DNA of 42,203 nucleotides from the NCBI GenBank assembly GCA_014376935.1, contig JACMQO010000010.1:1-42203 (forward strand). The letters are read 5' to 3'. Within the stretch, counting starts at the first letter, position 1. Every line of letters starts with the position of its first letter. The notes below the pieces were generated by a model. It did not search any database, was not told where the DNA came from, and worked only from the letters and a program-made list of their open reading frames with translations. Made by a program: the position numbers and the translations under genes. This DNA comes from Bdellovibrio sp. Lineage in GTDB: Bacteria > Bdellovibrionota > Bdellovibrionia > Bdellovibrionales > Bdellovibrionaceae. Shown here one piece after another: positions 33,057 through 41,861 of the stretch.

Positions 33057-34682
33057 TTAAACTTTTTTCTTCGCGATTGAGTCAAGATAGTATTGGTAAT
33101 CGCCATCGTAAATTGTTAAATGGCTTTTATCGATTTCAAAAACTTTCGTCGTGATTTCGCGTAAGAAGTAACGATCATGGGATACCATCATCACCGTTCC
33201 GGGGAAGGTTTTGATGGCATTTAATAAAACTTCACGCGACTTGATATCTAAGTGATTCGTTGGCTCATCTAGAACTAAGAAGTTCACGGGATGCGATAAG
33301 ATACAAGCTAAGATCACACGTGATTTTTCACCACCGGATAAAACTGAAATCTTTTTTTCAACTTCTTCACCAGAAAATAGGAATGAACCTAATAAATTTT
33401 TAATCGAACCTAACGTCGCGTTCGGAACACGGTTTTCAACCTCTTGAAGAATTGTCTTCTTAGGATCTAACAAATCTAAAGAGTTTTGAGAGAAATAACC
33501 GTAAACGATACTTGGACCCATATTGCATGTGCCCGCCGTTGATTCCACATCACCCGTAATGATTTTAAGTAAAGTTGATTTACCCGCACCATTCACACCG
33601 ACGACAGCAACGCGGTCATTTCTTTTGACTAAGGCCGATGCATTTTCAAAAACTCTCTTTTCACGGCCATCATCTAAATTCCATACTTTTGATAGGCTTT
33701 GGAATTTAACAACTTCGTCACCACCGCGCGGCGGCTCGGGCCAAGTGAAATTCATGGCGCGGTCTTCTGCGGGGATTTCGATGATATCAATTTTATCTAA
33801 TTTTTTCACGCGTGATTGCACTTGGGCCGCATGTGAAGCGCGGGCCGCGAAACGCGCTATAAATTCTTCTTCTTTGGCTAACATGGCTTCTTGGCGACCC
33901 GCTTGCGCGATCAATTGTTCGCGGCGAATGGCCTTTTCTTTTGCGTAAAAATCGTAATTTCCGGAATAAACCGTTAATGTTCTATTTGCTACTTCGATCG
34001 TTTTAGTCACTAAACGGTTCATGAAATCGCGGTCATGGGATGTCATCAAAACGGCACCCTTAAACTCTTTGATCCATTGTTCAAGCCATACGATTGATTC
34101 GACGTCTAAGTGATTCGTCGGCTCATCCATTAATAAAACATCTGGCATTAGTAATAGAATCTTCGCTAACGACACGCGCATCTTCCATCCACCGCTGAAA
34201 CGACCGACGTCTAAATGCATGTCTTCGTTCGCAAATCCAAGTCCGCCTAGAATCTCTTGGGCTTTTGATTCTAGATCGTATCCGCCAACAGCTTCAAATT
34301 GCGATTGAAGTTCTCCGTAGCGTTCGACCGTCACCATCATATCGTCTTCGGTTAAATCTGGATCTGACAGCTTCGTTTCTAAGGTTTGAATTTCATTTTT
34401 TAAATTTTCAAGATTTCCGGCGGAAAGCACTTCTTCTAAAACGCTACGGCCTTTCATTTCTTCTATATTTTGCGAAAAATATCCCACACGTAATTTATCA
34501 GGAACCGAAACCGAGCCCAAATCAGGTTCGTCTTCTTTAACTAATAGACGAAACAATGTCGTCTTGCCGGCGCCGTTCGGACCGACCAGTCCCCATTTTT
34601 CTCCGGGATTGATTTGAAAAGACGCGTTCGCGTATAGAATTTTAGAACCCTGTTGTTTGGTAACTGCATTAAATGAAATCAT
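33057..34682 (-). CDS. ABC-F family ATPase (Uup/EttA-like translation factor)
   Basis: About 541 residues with two soluble ATPase domains and no membrane segment: Walker A GPNGAGKTT and GVNGAGKST, signatures FSGGWKMRVSLA and LSGGEKSRVILA, and two Walker B LLMDEPTNHLD / LVLDEPTNHLD. Established: ABC-F proteins act on ribosomes, some protecting against antibiotics and some relieving stalling. The start is ATG 34682 (MISFNAVTKQQ), where the family begins; an ATG at 34832 would add 50 residues without family features. It is 44 bases from the EamA gene. Confidence 0.9.
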   Translation of the reverse strand: MISFNAVTKQQGSKILYANASFQINPGEKWGLVGPNGAGKTTLFRLLVKEDEPDLGSVSVPDKLRVGYFSQNIEEMKGRSVLEEVLSAGNLENLKNEIQTLETKLSDPDLTEDDMMVTVERYGELQSQFEAVGGYDLESKAQEILGGLGFANEDMHLDVGRFSGGWKMRVSLAKILLLMPDVLLMDEPTNHLDVESIVWLEQWIKEFKGAVLMTSHDRDFMNRLVTKTIEVANRTLTVYSGNYDFYAKEKAIRREQLIAQAGRQEAMLAKEEEFIARFAARASHAAQVQSRVKKLDKIDIIEIPAEDRAMNFTWPEPPRGGDEVVKFQSLSKVWNLDDGREKRVFENASALVKRNDRVAVVGVNGAGKSTLLKIITGDVESTAGTCNMGPSIVYGYFSQNSLDLLDPKKTILQEVENRVPNATLGSIKNLLGSFLFSGEEVEKKISVLSGGEKSRVILACILSHPVNFLVLDEPTNHLDIKSREVLLNAIKTFPGTVMMVSHDRYFLREITTKVFEIDKSHLTIYDGDYQYYLDSIAKKKV

Positions 34683-34905
34683 GGGCCGAGTATGATCTAA
34701 GGCCGCGAAATAATCAACCAGAGCGGTGACAATTTTAAGTCGTATGTTCGAAAATCCCGCTCTAAAAGCGTTTAGCGGCAAGGCAGACACTATAACTTTG
34801 ACACTTTTTTTCGGCCCACCTGTCAGAATCATTACAGTTGAAGCGAAGTCTTTGGCTGCGCTATATTAACGCCAGATTAATCAAACGTTTTGCCGAAAAG
34901 AGCTT

Positions 34906-35799
34906 ATGAATTTATCTAAACTGACTCTAGCCTTGATTTTAATTGCTTCACCTTTGGTGCTGCATGCGCAAGCTACTGTGGTTCAGTGCAAAGAGCTTTT
35001 TTCGAAAGATTATAAAACCCAGGATTTTGTGATTTCAATTGAAGGTAAAAAACAATCAAAACTATTCTTAGAAAAAGCCCACGAAAATTTGATTGCCGAG
35101 AACGATCCCGTTCAATTAAATGTCATTCTTAATAAAATGAGCGACTACGGCGTCCCATCGCTAAGCATCGAACAACGCAATTTTATTTTTAAATTCCGCC
35201 AGAACTCGTCACTCTTAAGATCGATCTTTCAAACCTCTGATAAAAATCACTTAAGCCCCAATAAATTTGGTCGCTTCGTCAAAGATTTTGGCGTTTTAAA
35301 AGATTTTTTAATGATGAGTGATTCTGAAAATGCGCAGATTATGGCGATCGATATTTTAAAAAAATATTCAGACCTTGATTTCAAAAAATTAATCAAAAAA
35401 GCACAACCAGCCTCTAAGAAATCGGTCGCCCTGTACTTTAATGGCATTCTAGAAAACGCCAAAAAAATTATGTCGAAAAGCGTGATGACCATCGACGAAG
35501 TGCACGACGTCCGTAAACATCTGCGCGATGTTTTACGCTACATTCAAATCGAGCGCGACTTAGCCATTGAAGGCGAAAAAGAAATCAGTGCCGAAAAAGA
35601 AGATGCGATCTATTTTCTTAAAAAGCTAAATACCAAATTGGGCTTTGTTTGCGATGACTACGCGGCACAAATTTTAAGAGACCAAAATAGCGGTTCACCA
35701 GACCGCGTGACGAAGAAAACTTTGGTTGAATTTCCCGTTGAACTTCGTCCTAAGGTCGAACATTTCTTAAATCTTTACGTCGTTCAGGTGACTGAGTAA
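34906..35799 (+). CDS. Secreted protein with a possible CHAD-like helical segment
   Basis: 297 residues. Signal peptide 1-22 (LTLALILIASPLVLHA). The C-terminal half contains DEVHDVRKHLRDVLRYIQ followed by a helix with AIYFLKKLNTKLGFVCDDYA; the VHDxRKxxRxxLR pattern resembles CHAD domains (polyphosphate-binding, His/Arg-rich helices). This is suggestive only. No other domain is recognised. AAGAG precedes the ATG at 34906. It is divergent from the ABC-F gene and followed by another secreted protein. Confidence 0.6.
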   Translation: MNLSKLTLALILIASPLVLHAQATVVQCKELFSKDYKTQDFVISIEGKKQSKLFLEKAHENLIAENDPVQLNVILNKMSDYGVPSLSIEQRNFIFKFRQNSSLLRSIFQTSDKNHLSPNKFGRFVKDFGVLKDFLMMSDSENAQIMAIDILKKYSDLDFKKLIKKAQPASKKSVALYFNGILENAKKIMSKSVMTIDEVHDVRKHLRDVLRYIQIERDLAIEGEKEISAEKEDAIYFLKKLNTKLGFVCDDYAAQILRDQNSGSPDRVTKKTLVEFPVELRPKVEHFLNLYVVQVTE

Positions 35800-35973
35800 C
35801 AACCTATCAAACAATTAGTCACTGTGACGTCGAATGTTGTATTCACCCAGCTTTCGTGGTGTTTCAGCCGTTTAAATGCAGTTAAATTCATTTAAGGCCT
35901 TGATCATAGGCCCTTTTCTTGAAGTACCACATTTGTCACGCTGAACCGTATTTTTTGCAAATAAAGAGGCCGC

Positions 35974-37209
35974 ATGAAGTCTTGGACCGTCAGCTCAATA
36001 TTATTTGTTTTTTTGTTTAACCAGATCGCTGGTGCGGCGGGTTTATGCGAAGCCCTTTTTCCTGAAGCAAAAGCGGCCAAAATTGTTGCCGATGCGGCTC
36101 CTAAAAAAGTCATTGCAGAAAAATTTAAAATTAAAGTTGCAACAGATTCAGATCGCACAGAAATGTACAAAATAAATGATGAAGGCTTTCATTCGCGTTT
36201 AAAAATTGAAGTCAAAGAGCTTTCTAAAGATTCAGATCAAGCCGTTTTAGAATTAATGCGCCTATTGGTTGATGGTACGACTTATGCCTTAGAAGACAAA
36301 AATGTTTTACTTAAAAACAAAATGTCTTTGGGAATTCGTTTAAATAATGGTTTTACATTCTTAGTCAATTACGAATCAAAAAGTTCAACTCGTCCGTGGT
36401 TTGTCGTTGAAGATAAAATCTTATTACTATCACCAACAAATAAAGAGATCAAAATCACGGATGGAATTGTCGACCCCATCAGTTTAAAAATCGCAAAATC
36501 GGAATTTGACATGCCTGATTTTTTCGAAAAAGACAGTCAAGTCGTCTTAAAAATACCACTTTCGGTTGAACCCGAAGTTCTAAAAAAATTAGATAGCTAT
36601 GCCCCGCTTTTCGAACATATGCCAAAAGAAAAACTACGTAAAATCCTAGCGATTAATTCTACATTTAAACGTAAAGCGATGCTTCAATTAGAGCGCGCGA
36701 AATCAATGTTTAAAAAAGAAATTATGAAACAGCCCTTCAAAATTCTACTTCACGGCACAATTATGGGTTTGATTAGTTTTGGTGTGAATCAAGCCGTTTC
36801 TACAACTGGAACTGACGTATTTAAACATATGAACGACAAGCCCGCGGCCGTGGTCGAAGCCGCCACACTAACGGCCTCTTTCTCGGCGAACGAGGCCCTT
36901 GCGAAAGCTCAGTACTCAGAACTTCGTAAACAGATTCAACAAACCGCGCAAGAGCAACACACGACGGCCGGAGCTGAAAAATCAAAAGACATCATCGTCG
37001 CGGGCGGAACCTCGTTTACGGTGAACGCCAAGACTTTTATTTTTGAGCAAGCGGATCCCATGAACGGTTCCATTCATACGTACATCGTTTTCGCCGAAGA
37101 CAAAGTCATTAAAAACGAGCCCGCACTTCAGTACTTCGCGACTGAAATCAACGCGGCTAAATATGCACCCATGATTCAAGCCATTAAATCTCATCAACAG
37201 ATCGATTAA
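35974..37209 (+). CDS. Secreted protein of unknown function with an internal hydrophobic segment
   Basis: 411 residues. Signal peptide 1-21 (WTVSSILFVFLFNQIAGA). The middle has mixed strands and helices, with a hydrophobic stretch near 250-270 (ILLHGTIMGLISFGVNQAV) that could span or insert in a membrane, and a QQ/E-rich helix near 320. No family is recognised. Start ATG 35974 with AAAGAGG four bases upstream. It ends 27 bases before two hairpins. Function not assignable. Confidence 0.7.
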   Translation: MKSWTVSSILFVFLFNQIAGAAGLCEALFPEAKAAKIVADAAPKKVIAEKFKIKVATDSDRTEMYKINDEGFHSRLKIEVKELSKDSDQAVLELMRLLVDGTTYALEDKNVLLKNKMSLGIRLNNGFTFLVNYESKSSTRPWFVVEDKILLLSPTNKEIKITDGIVDPISLKIAKSEFDMPDFFEKDSQVVLKIPLSVEPEVLKKLDSYAPLFEHMPKEKLRKILAINSTFKRKAMLQLERAKSMFKKEIMKQPFKILLHGTIMGLISFGVNQAVSTTGTDVFKHMNDKPAAVVEAATLTASFSANEALAKAQYSELRKQIQQTAQEQHTTAGAEKSKDIIVAGGTSFTVNAKTFIFEQADPMNGSIHTYIVFAEDKVIKNEPALQYFATEINAAKYAPMIQAIKSHQQID

Positions 37210-37235
37210 ACCCTGCGCTGACCGTATTAATCTGA

Positions 37236-37306
37236 GAATTGACGCGTTTAAAATGAGCGTCAATTCAGTTCTTCGAATCCGTCTGATACGGATTCTGAAC
37301 TATTTT
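37236..37306 (+). terminator. Two consecutive hairpins after the secreted-protein gene
   Basis: GAATTGACGC (37236-37245) pairs with GCGTCAATTC (37257-37266). Directly after it AGTTC/GAACT and GAATCCGT/ACGGATTC (37267-37301) form a second long hairpin followed by ATTTTG. The second looks like a terminator with a short T-run; the first is unusual and may be regulatory. Confidence 0.6.
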
Positions 37307-37324
37307 GATATCTTATAAAATAAA

Positions 37325-37352
37325 TTGGAAACTTCTTTCAACCCACGATAAT
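37325..37352 (+). promoter_or_regulatory. Sigma-70-like promoter for the non-coding RNA region
   Basis: TTGGAA (37325-37330) and GATAAT (37347-37352) with a 16-base spacer, a good housekeeping-type match. Transcription would begin near 37359, before the tandem GCAA-loop structure and the riboswitch. Confidence 0.5.
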
Positions 37353-37371
37353 ATTTTCATATCGGACGTAT

Positions 37372-37430
37372 CGACGTAAGCCTAGGCCCGCAAGGGTTTC
37401 CGCAAGGAAAGTCACTTAGGACAGTTGTCG
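37372..37430 (+). ncRNA. Structured RNA candidate with tandem GCAA-loop hairpins
   Basis: Outer stem CGAC/GTCG (37372-37375 with 37427-37430), second stem CCTA/TAGG (37381-37384 with 37417-37420), and inside it two back-to-back hairpins with GCAA tetraloops: CCC-GCAA-GGG (37387-37396) and TTTCC-GCAA-GGAAA (37397-37410). Not a family I recognise; it does not fit RNase P, SRP, 6S or tmRNA. It lies between a good promoter and the c-di-GMP aptamer, with no gene nearby on this strand. Confidence 0.5.
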
Positions 37431-37623
37431 AGATTAAGGAGGGCATGTGAGAAGAGTTTTCAATCACAATGATAAGACACCAAAGTGACGAAAAACCCCA
37501 ATAAAATATTTTACCCTGTTGATTTTAAAATAAAAAGTTTGAGCTAAGAATTTAGATTATGTTTAAGAGGTTATTTTATTTAGTTAACAACTAACTAATA
37601 GGAGGCGCTTAGCGGATCTTAGA

Positions 37624-37729
37624 ATACGGGTGACCGTATCCTTCTTTTGCCTCAAGGCAAACCTCGGGAAACTGAGGGACGCAAAGCTAAAGGGGCTTGT
37701 TGAAAGACGTGCCAGCCAGCTGCCAAAGG
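37624..37729 (+). ncRNA. Cyclic-di-GMP-I (GEMM-I) riboswitch aptamer with a leading GUGA-loop hairpin
   Basis: Seen: a hairpin ATACGG-GTGA-CCGTAT (37624-37639), then CTCAAGGCAAACC, the P2 hairpin CCTCGG-GAAA-CTGAGG (37662-37677), the conserved GGGACGCAAAG (37676-37686) and a P3 side with GGGGCTTG...GCCAGCCAGCTGCC, matching the GEMM-I core. Established: binds c-di-GMP. There is no coding gene downstream on the same strand, and a strong terminator ends the unit at 37855. This resembles the very abundant orphan merRNA of Bdellovibrio bacteriovorus, which is made in the attack phase. Confidence 0.85.
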
Positions 37730-37814
37730 ATAAAAAAGACCTGCGGTGAAAACTGCAATGGAAGGAAAAAATCGTTCCTACAAAATTATATCATGGATTG
37801 GTTTCATTCCCCTT

Positions 37815-37855
37815 AAATGCAGGCATTTCACTGATGAATAGCTTGCATTTTTTTT
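37815..37855 (+). terminator. Intrinsic terminator of the riboswitch RNA
   Basis: AAATGCA (37815-37821) with GC pairs to GC and TGCATTT (37844-37850), followed by a run of eight T (37848-37855). It ends the non-coding transcript before the convergent tpx remnant. Confidence 0.85.
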
Positions 37856-37886
37856 GTCTAAAACAAACCCACTTCAAATTAAAATT

Positions 37887-38231
37887 TTACAGAATCGTCT
37901 TTAATGCATTTTCGTAATTAGGTTCACTGGCAATTTCAGCCACCTGCTCTGCATACAAAACTGTGTTGTCAGCCGACAACACAATCACCGCGCGCGAAAG
38001 CAGTCCTGCAAGGGCAGAATCAGCGATCGTGACGCCGTAGTCTTTACCAAACGAACTTCTAAACGTTGAAAGAGTTTCGCAATTCTTAATGCCTTCCGCT
38101 CCGCAAAAACGGACTTGAGCAAATGGAAGCTCGGCAGAAATATTTAAAACTTTTTTCTTACCCGCAAAATCATTTAATGAAACTTCAGATAAATCATTCC
38201 TTGCTGCTAGCGACTTCTTTAGCCGTTGCAA
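37887..38231 (-). pseudogene. Thiol peroxidase (Tpx) remnant lacking the catalytic cysteine
   Basis: The 114-codon frame reads the Tpx family's NDLSEVSLNDFAGKKKVLNI, then passes directly to SAELPFAQVRFCGAEG, FGKDYGV and LAGLLSRAVIVL. Normal Tpx (about 165 residues) has about 30 residues between these parts, including the peroxidatic Cys in the (T/P)xVCxTS motif; that part and roughly 30 N-terminal residues are missing, while the resolving Cys in RFCGAEG remains. The frame opens at a TTG inside the end of the MltD-like gene, so the homology begins about where that gene stops. It cannot act as a peroxidase as read. Confidence 0.8.
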
Positions 38232-39735
38232 TTTTCCGTTGTTTTCTTGAAGACTTTGCTACCTTTTTATTCGCTTTTTTATCGGCGTATAAGGTTTTTT
38301 TGCTGGTGTCGTTTTTAGTTTGCTCTTGTTTTACTTCTCCGGGAATCACCAGTTTAGAACCTGAACGTACTTTTGATTTACGGGATAAGCGATTGATTTT
38401 TTTTAATTCTAAAACCGTCACGCTATATTTTTCAGCGATTGAAGCTAAAGAATCACCCGGCTGTACGATGTAAAAGTTTTTAGATCCACCCGACACCGCC
38501 GCAGCTAGCTCGGGACGCTTTTCTTTTAATGGCGTACGATCTGGTACAAAAATATTTTGGCCTAATTTAAGTTTTCTTTTACGAGGAAAATCATTGATAT
38601 CACGTAAGTAAGCGACATTTGTTCTAAACTTTCTAGCAACCGACGCGAACGTGTCACCGCGCTTAATTTTGTAAGTTTGAATTTCGTCGCTATCGGCCAC
38701 GTATTCAGCTTTATCAACGAAACTATCTTGCGCCGCTTTCATGGCCACTTCAAAACTACCCGCTGGAATACGTAATCCCAACGTGTTCGCTGAATCTAAC
38801 GGTGCGATCTCGCCTTTAAATTTTGGATTTAAAGCTTTGAAATCTTCGTAGTTGTAATTCATTTTTTCGGCCATAACACGTAAGTTCACCGGTTGGTTCA
38901 CGGTCACATGGTCAAATTCAATCGGAGCCATGTAATCGATGCCGTCAAATCCGTACTTGTCTGGATTTTTAGCGATCAACTTAGCCGCGATGTATTTCGG
39001 TACGTAATCATCTGTTTCACGCGGTAACGCTTTTTTATTTCTGATTAGCTCCCAGAAATCGTTCGTTTTATATTTCTTTGTTACTTTTAAAACACGGCCC
39101 TCACCCACGTTGTAGGCGGCCATTGATAAGTACCAAGAATTAAACATGCCGTATAAATCTTTAAAGTATTCAGATGCCGCTTGCGTTGATAAAACGGGAT
39201 CGCGTCGCTCATCGACAAGTTGATCAATTTTTAGTTTATAACGTTTACCCGTTCCGCGAATAAATTGCCAGTACCCCACCGCTGATGCATGACTGAAAGC
39301 TTGCGGAGAAAAACCGGATTCAATCAAAGCGATGTAAAAAAGATCTTCAGGTAATTTATTATCACGTAAAACTTTTTTCATTAAAGCTTCGTAGCGTGTT
39401 GAACGTAATAAATAACGTTCCATATGCGGACGACCACGACCTTGGAAGTAGTTAATCCATTTTTCAACGTGCGCATTAATTTCAGTCGGAATGATTTCAA
39501 GTTCTTCAGACTCGACCGTTTTATTTTCTGTTAAATCTGAAACCCGAAATTGCGCGGGTTCTTCAGCCGTCACGTCGTGAGCCGGATTACCTGCGGCGAT
39601 CGCGGCCGCATTTGCAGGGCCTGTTGGATTTGAAGTGGCCGTTGCGCCTTCGATGGCCATAGGTTTCATCGCGCAGCTTGATAAATAACCAACAGTCGAT
39701 AATAGAATAAGTAGAACCGAAATATTATGTCTCAC
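38194..39735 (-). CDS. MltD-like membrane-bound lytic transglycosylase with LysM repeats
   Basis: About 513 residues. Lipoprotein signal with lipobox LSSC (Cys21), then the SLT catalytic domain with IALIESGFSP (catalytic Glu139) and GYWQF and AAYNVGEGRV motifs, then LysM repeats: a weak one (VTVNQPVNLRVMAEKMNYN), and two clear ones (YKIKRGDTFASVARKF and YIVQPGDSLASIAEKY), and a Lys-rich tail. Established: cleaves peptidoglycan, LysM binds it. The start is GTG 39735, chosen because GGAG is 5 bases upstream and it opens the lipoprotein signal; a GTG at 39756 lacks this. It follows batD on the same strand. Confidence 0.92.
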   Translation of the reverse strand: MRHNISVLLILLSTVGYLSSCAMKPMAIEGATATSNPTGPANAAAIAAGNPAHDVTAEEPAQFRVSDLTENKTVESEELEIIPTEINAHVEKWINYFQGRGRPHMERYLLRSTRYEALMKKVLRDNKLPEDLFYIALIESGFSPQAFSHASAVGYWQFIRGTGKRYKLKIDQLVDERRDPVLSTQAASEYFKDLYGMFNSWYLSMAAYNVGEGRVLKVTKKYKTNDFWELIRNKKALPRETDDYVPKYIAAKLIAKNPDKYGFDGIDYMAPIEFDHVTVNQPVNLRVMAEKMNYNYEDFKALNPKFKGEIAPLDSANTLGLRIPAGSFEVAMKAAQDSFVDKAEYVADSDEIQTYKIKRGDTFASVARKFRTNVAYLRDINDFPRKRKLKLGQNIFVPDRTPLKEKRPELAAAVSGGSKNFYIVQPGDSLASIAEKYSVTVLELKKINRLSRKSKVRSGSKLVIPGEVKQEQTKNDTSKKTLYADKKANKKVAKSSRKQRKIATAKEVASSKE

Positions 39736-39857
39736 TACAACTCCAGCGTTAAACACTAAGGGTATAAACCATTCGCAAACTTATCAATTTTTCTTACTAG
39801 AAAATGGACTATTTTCTGCGAAAAACCTGGACCTTTGTCGTAGCTATCTGTTAATTG

Positions 39858-41861
39858 CTAGTTATTATCGCTAGCCTTCAGATCCGCATCAATTTCTGCC
39901 GCTAATTTTCGAAGTTTTTCTAATTCAGCGTTGGTCGTTTTTGATTCGACAATATTCTTCTGAACCGCATCCGGAGCAAACCCCAAAAGTTGAAAATAAT
40001 CAAAAGAAGACGACATGCGCGCTAAAAACTTTTCTTTTAATTTAAATGGAATTCTATCGGTGACGCTTGACCACTCTTGATTCGCGGTTCGCTGCCCACT
40101 GAGGTAGGCGGCCAACGTGTAAATTAAATTCACACCTTCCGCCCCCACTTGCCGGTAATTATTTTCTGACAAATTCTTCGTTAGAAGTTTCATCTTTTGC
40201 GCAATCATCAAGTTCAACTGCGGATCTTGATTTAACATTTTAAACTGCTTGAAAAAATAAACCAGCATGGCCACTAAAGATAAAGCAAAAGCGACTAAGT
40301 AAATGCCGTATCGAAATTGCGGCGTGATTAATGAAGCTTCTGGAATTTCTAATTGGGCTTGCGGTTGAAACGCCACGGATTTTCCGCCGGCGGGTGTCGC
40401 AATGTCGGCGCCTGTCGTGCCCGACGTTGCATTGGCCCCTGGTAGTGCTTTCGTGATGGTCAACTTCAGTGGCTCGGTCATTTTTGAAATATATTTTTTC
40501 TGTTGCGGATCAAAGTGCGAAAAATCAATCGCAGGAATGGTGATGTCACCTTCTTTGCGTGGAATCAGCAGCACTTCAAATTCTTTGTAACTTTGTCCAT
40601 TTTTAAAAAACTTGGCTTCACTTTTCGTATCAAAGACTTCTAATCCTTCAGGCCATTGAATATTCGGCAGATCAATTAACTTCGCGTTGCCCGTTCCTTC
40701 AAAGCGAATTTTAACCGAAAACGGCTGATGAGCCGGGAATTGTGTGCCGTCAGTTTTAATACTGACTTCAAACGAACCCACCGCGCCCGAAAAATTTCTA
40801 GGTTTCCCTTCGTTCGGCAATGGTAAAACTTTAATCGCGACACGCTTAGAATTTTTAGTCCATTCGTGTGATTCACCCCATCCAAATTGGGTCGGCATGC
40901 GGGTGCGTGCTTTAATTCTAAATTCATCGATGATCGCGGTTCCCGCTTTGATGGGGAATAAAGCATGACTTGCTAGTAACGCTTTTTGATAATTTACGCC
41001 GTTCACGATTTCAGGAATAAATTGCAGACTTGGAACCTCTTCGACAATTTCTTTCCAAAATCCTTTTAGATCAGGAAATTTAGCACGATCTAAAGATTCG
41101 ATTTGGCCTTTCACGTATATATACCAGTTCGCCGTGATCTGCTGCCCTTCATAAACTTCTTTTTGATCTAAATCTAAATACACAAAAAAAGCTTCGTTCG
41201 TATTCAAATCAGGAATTGTTTTCGATTCAACCTGTTGGCGCGCACCGCCTCCTAAACCGCCGCCACCGCCCCGGCGCATTTGATCAAATATTCTTTCTTT
41301 TTCTTTTAACAGCTGAGTGAAAATATCATTTTCATCGGCAAATGGATCATTCTGATCATCAAATCCCGGTGGCAACTGTGCGCCACCGCCACGACTGCGG
41401 GCCCGGGGCTGTTGCTGCTGCTTTTGCGCTTGACCACGAAACTTTTCATCCACTGAAATCGTGATCGGCTGAGTTTTAAATGTTTTGCCGTTAATCGGAA
41501 CATCAATCACCGGAATAATAAATTGACCTTCTTTTTGCGGCGACAACATAAAATTAAAAGATTGCGCAACTGATTTTGTAAAATCACTTTTACCATTCAC
41601 GATACTCATGCGTGTCGATGATGATTTACCGTCAGACCATGAATTTAATAATTCAAGCCCCGTTAACGTCGGAAGCTTTATCACAACATCATCAAAATCA
41701 TCGTTGGCTTGCACCAGAATAGACAAGGTGAACGAATCACCAATACCCAATTGGTTACGATCAACGCTTGTTTTCACCTGCGCGTTGAAATCTGCAGCGT
41801 AGGCCGCGAACGAACTTAGAAACAAAAATACGAAAGCTATGTAATTACCAATCTTTTTCAT
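39858..41861 (-). CDS. batD: BatD-like protein (Bacteroides aerotolerance operon)
   Basis: About 667 residues. Signal peptide (IGNYIAFVFLFLSSFAAYA), a periplasmic BatD domain with repeated strands (FKTQPITISV, FNFMLSPQKEGQFIIP) and a Gly/Gln-rich insert (about 185-240), then a membrane segment (FRYGIYLVAFALSLVAMLVYFF, about 555-578) and a cytoplasmic tail. The Bat family is linked to aerotolerance and envelope stress. The start is ATG 41861, which opens the signal peptide; an upstream GTG at 41930 is improbable. It overlaps the end of the batC-like gene by 17 bases, which indicates coupling. Confidence 0.85.
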   Translation of the reverse strand: MKKIGNYIAFVFLFLSSFAAYAADFNAQVKTSVDRNQLGIGDSFTLSILVQANDDFDDVVIKLPTLTGLELLNSWSDGKSSSTRMSIVNGKSDFTKSVAQSFNFMLSPQKEGQFIIPVIDVPINGKTFKTQPITISVDEKFRGQAQKQQQQPRARSRGGGAQLPPGFDDQNDPFADENDIFTQLLKEKERIFDQMRRGGGGGLGGGARQQVESKTIPDLNTNEAFFVYLDLDQKEVYEGQQITANWYIYVKGQIESLDRAKFPDLKGFWKEIVEEVPSLQFIPEIVNGVNYQKALLASHALFPIKAGTAIIDEFRIKARTRMPTQFGWGESHEWTKNSKRVAIKVLPLPNEGKPRNFSGAVGSFEVSIKTDGTQFPAHQPFSVKIRFEGTGNAKLIDLPNIQWPEGLEVFDTKSEAKFFKNGQSYKEFEVLLIPRKEGDITIPAIDFSHFDPQQKKYISKMTEPLKLTITKALPGANATSGTTGADIATPAGGKSVAFQPQAQLEIPEASLITPQFRYGIYLVAFALSLVAMLVYFFKQFKMLNQDPQLNLMIAQKMKLLTKNLSENNYRQVGAEGVNLIYTLAAYLSGQRTANQEWSSVTDRIPFKLKEKFLARMSSSFDYFQLLGFAPDAVQKNIVESKTTNAELEKLRKLAAEIDADLKASDNN

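Noticed and set aside
37759-37842. 27-codon ORF after the riboswitch (MEGKNRSYK start)
   Set aside because: No ribosome site, and it runs into the terminator; the aptamer looks orphan.
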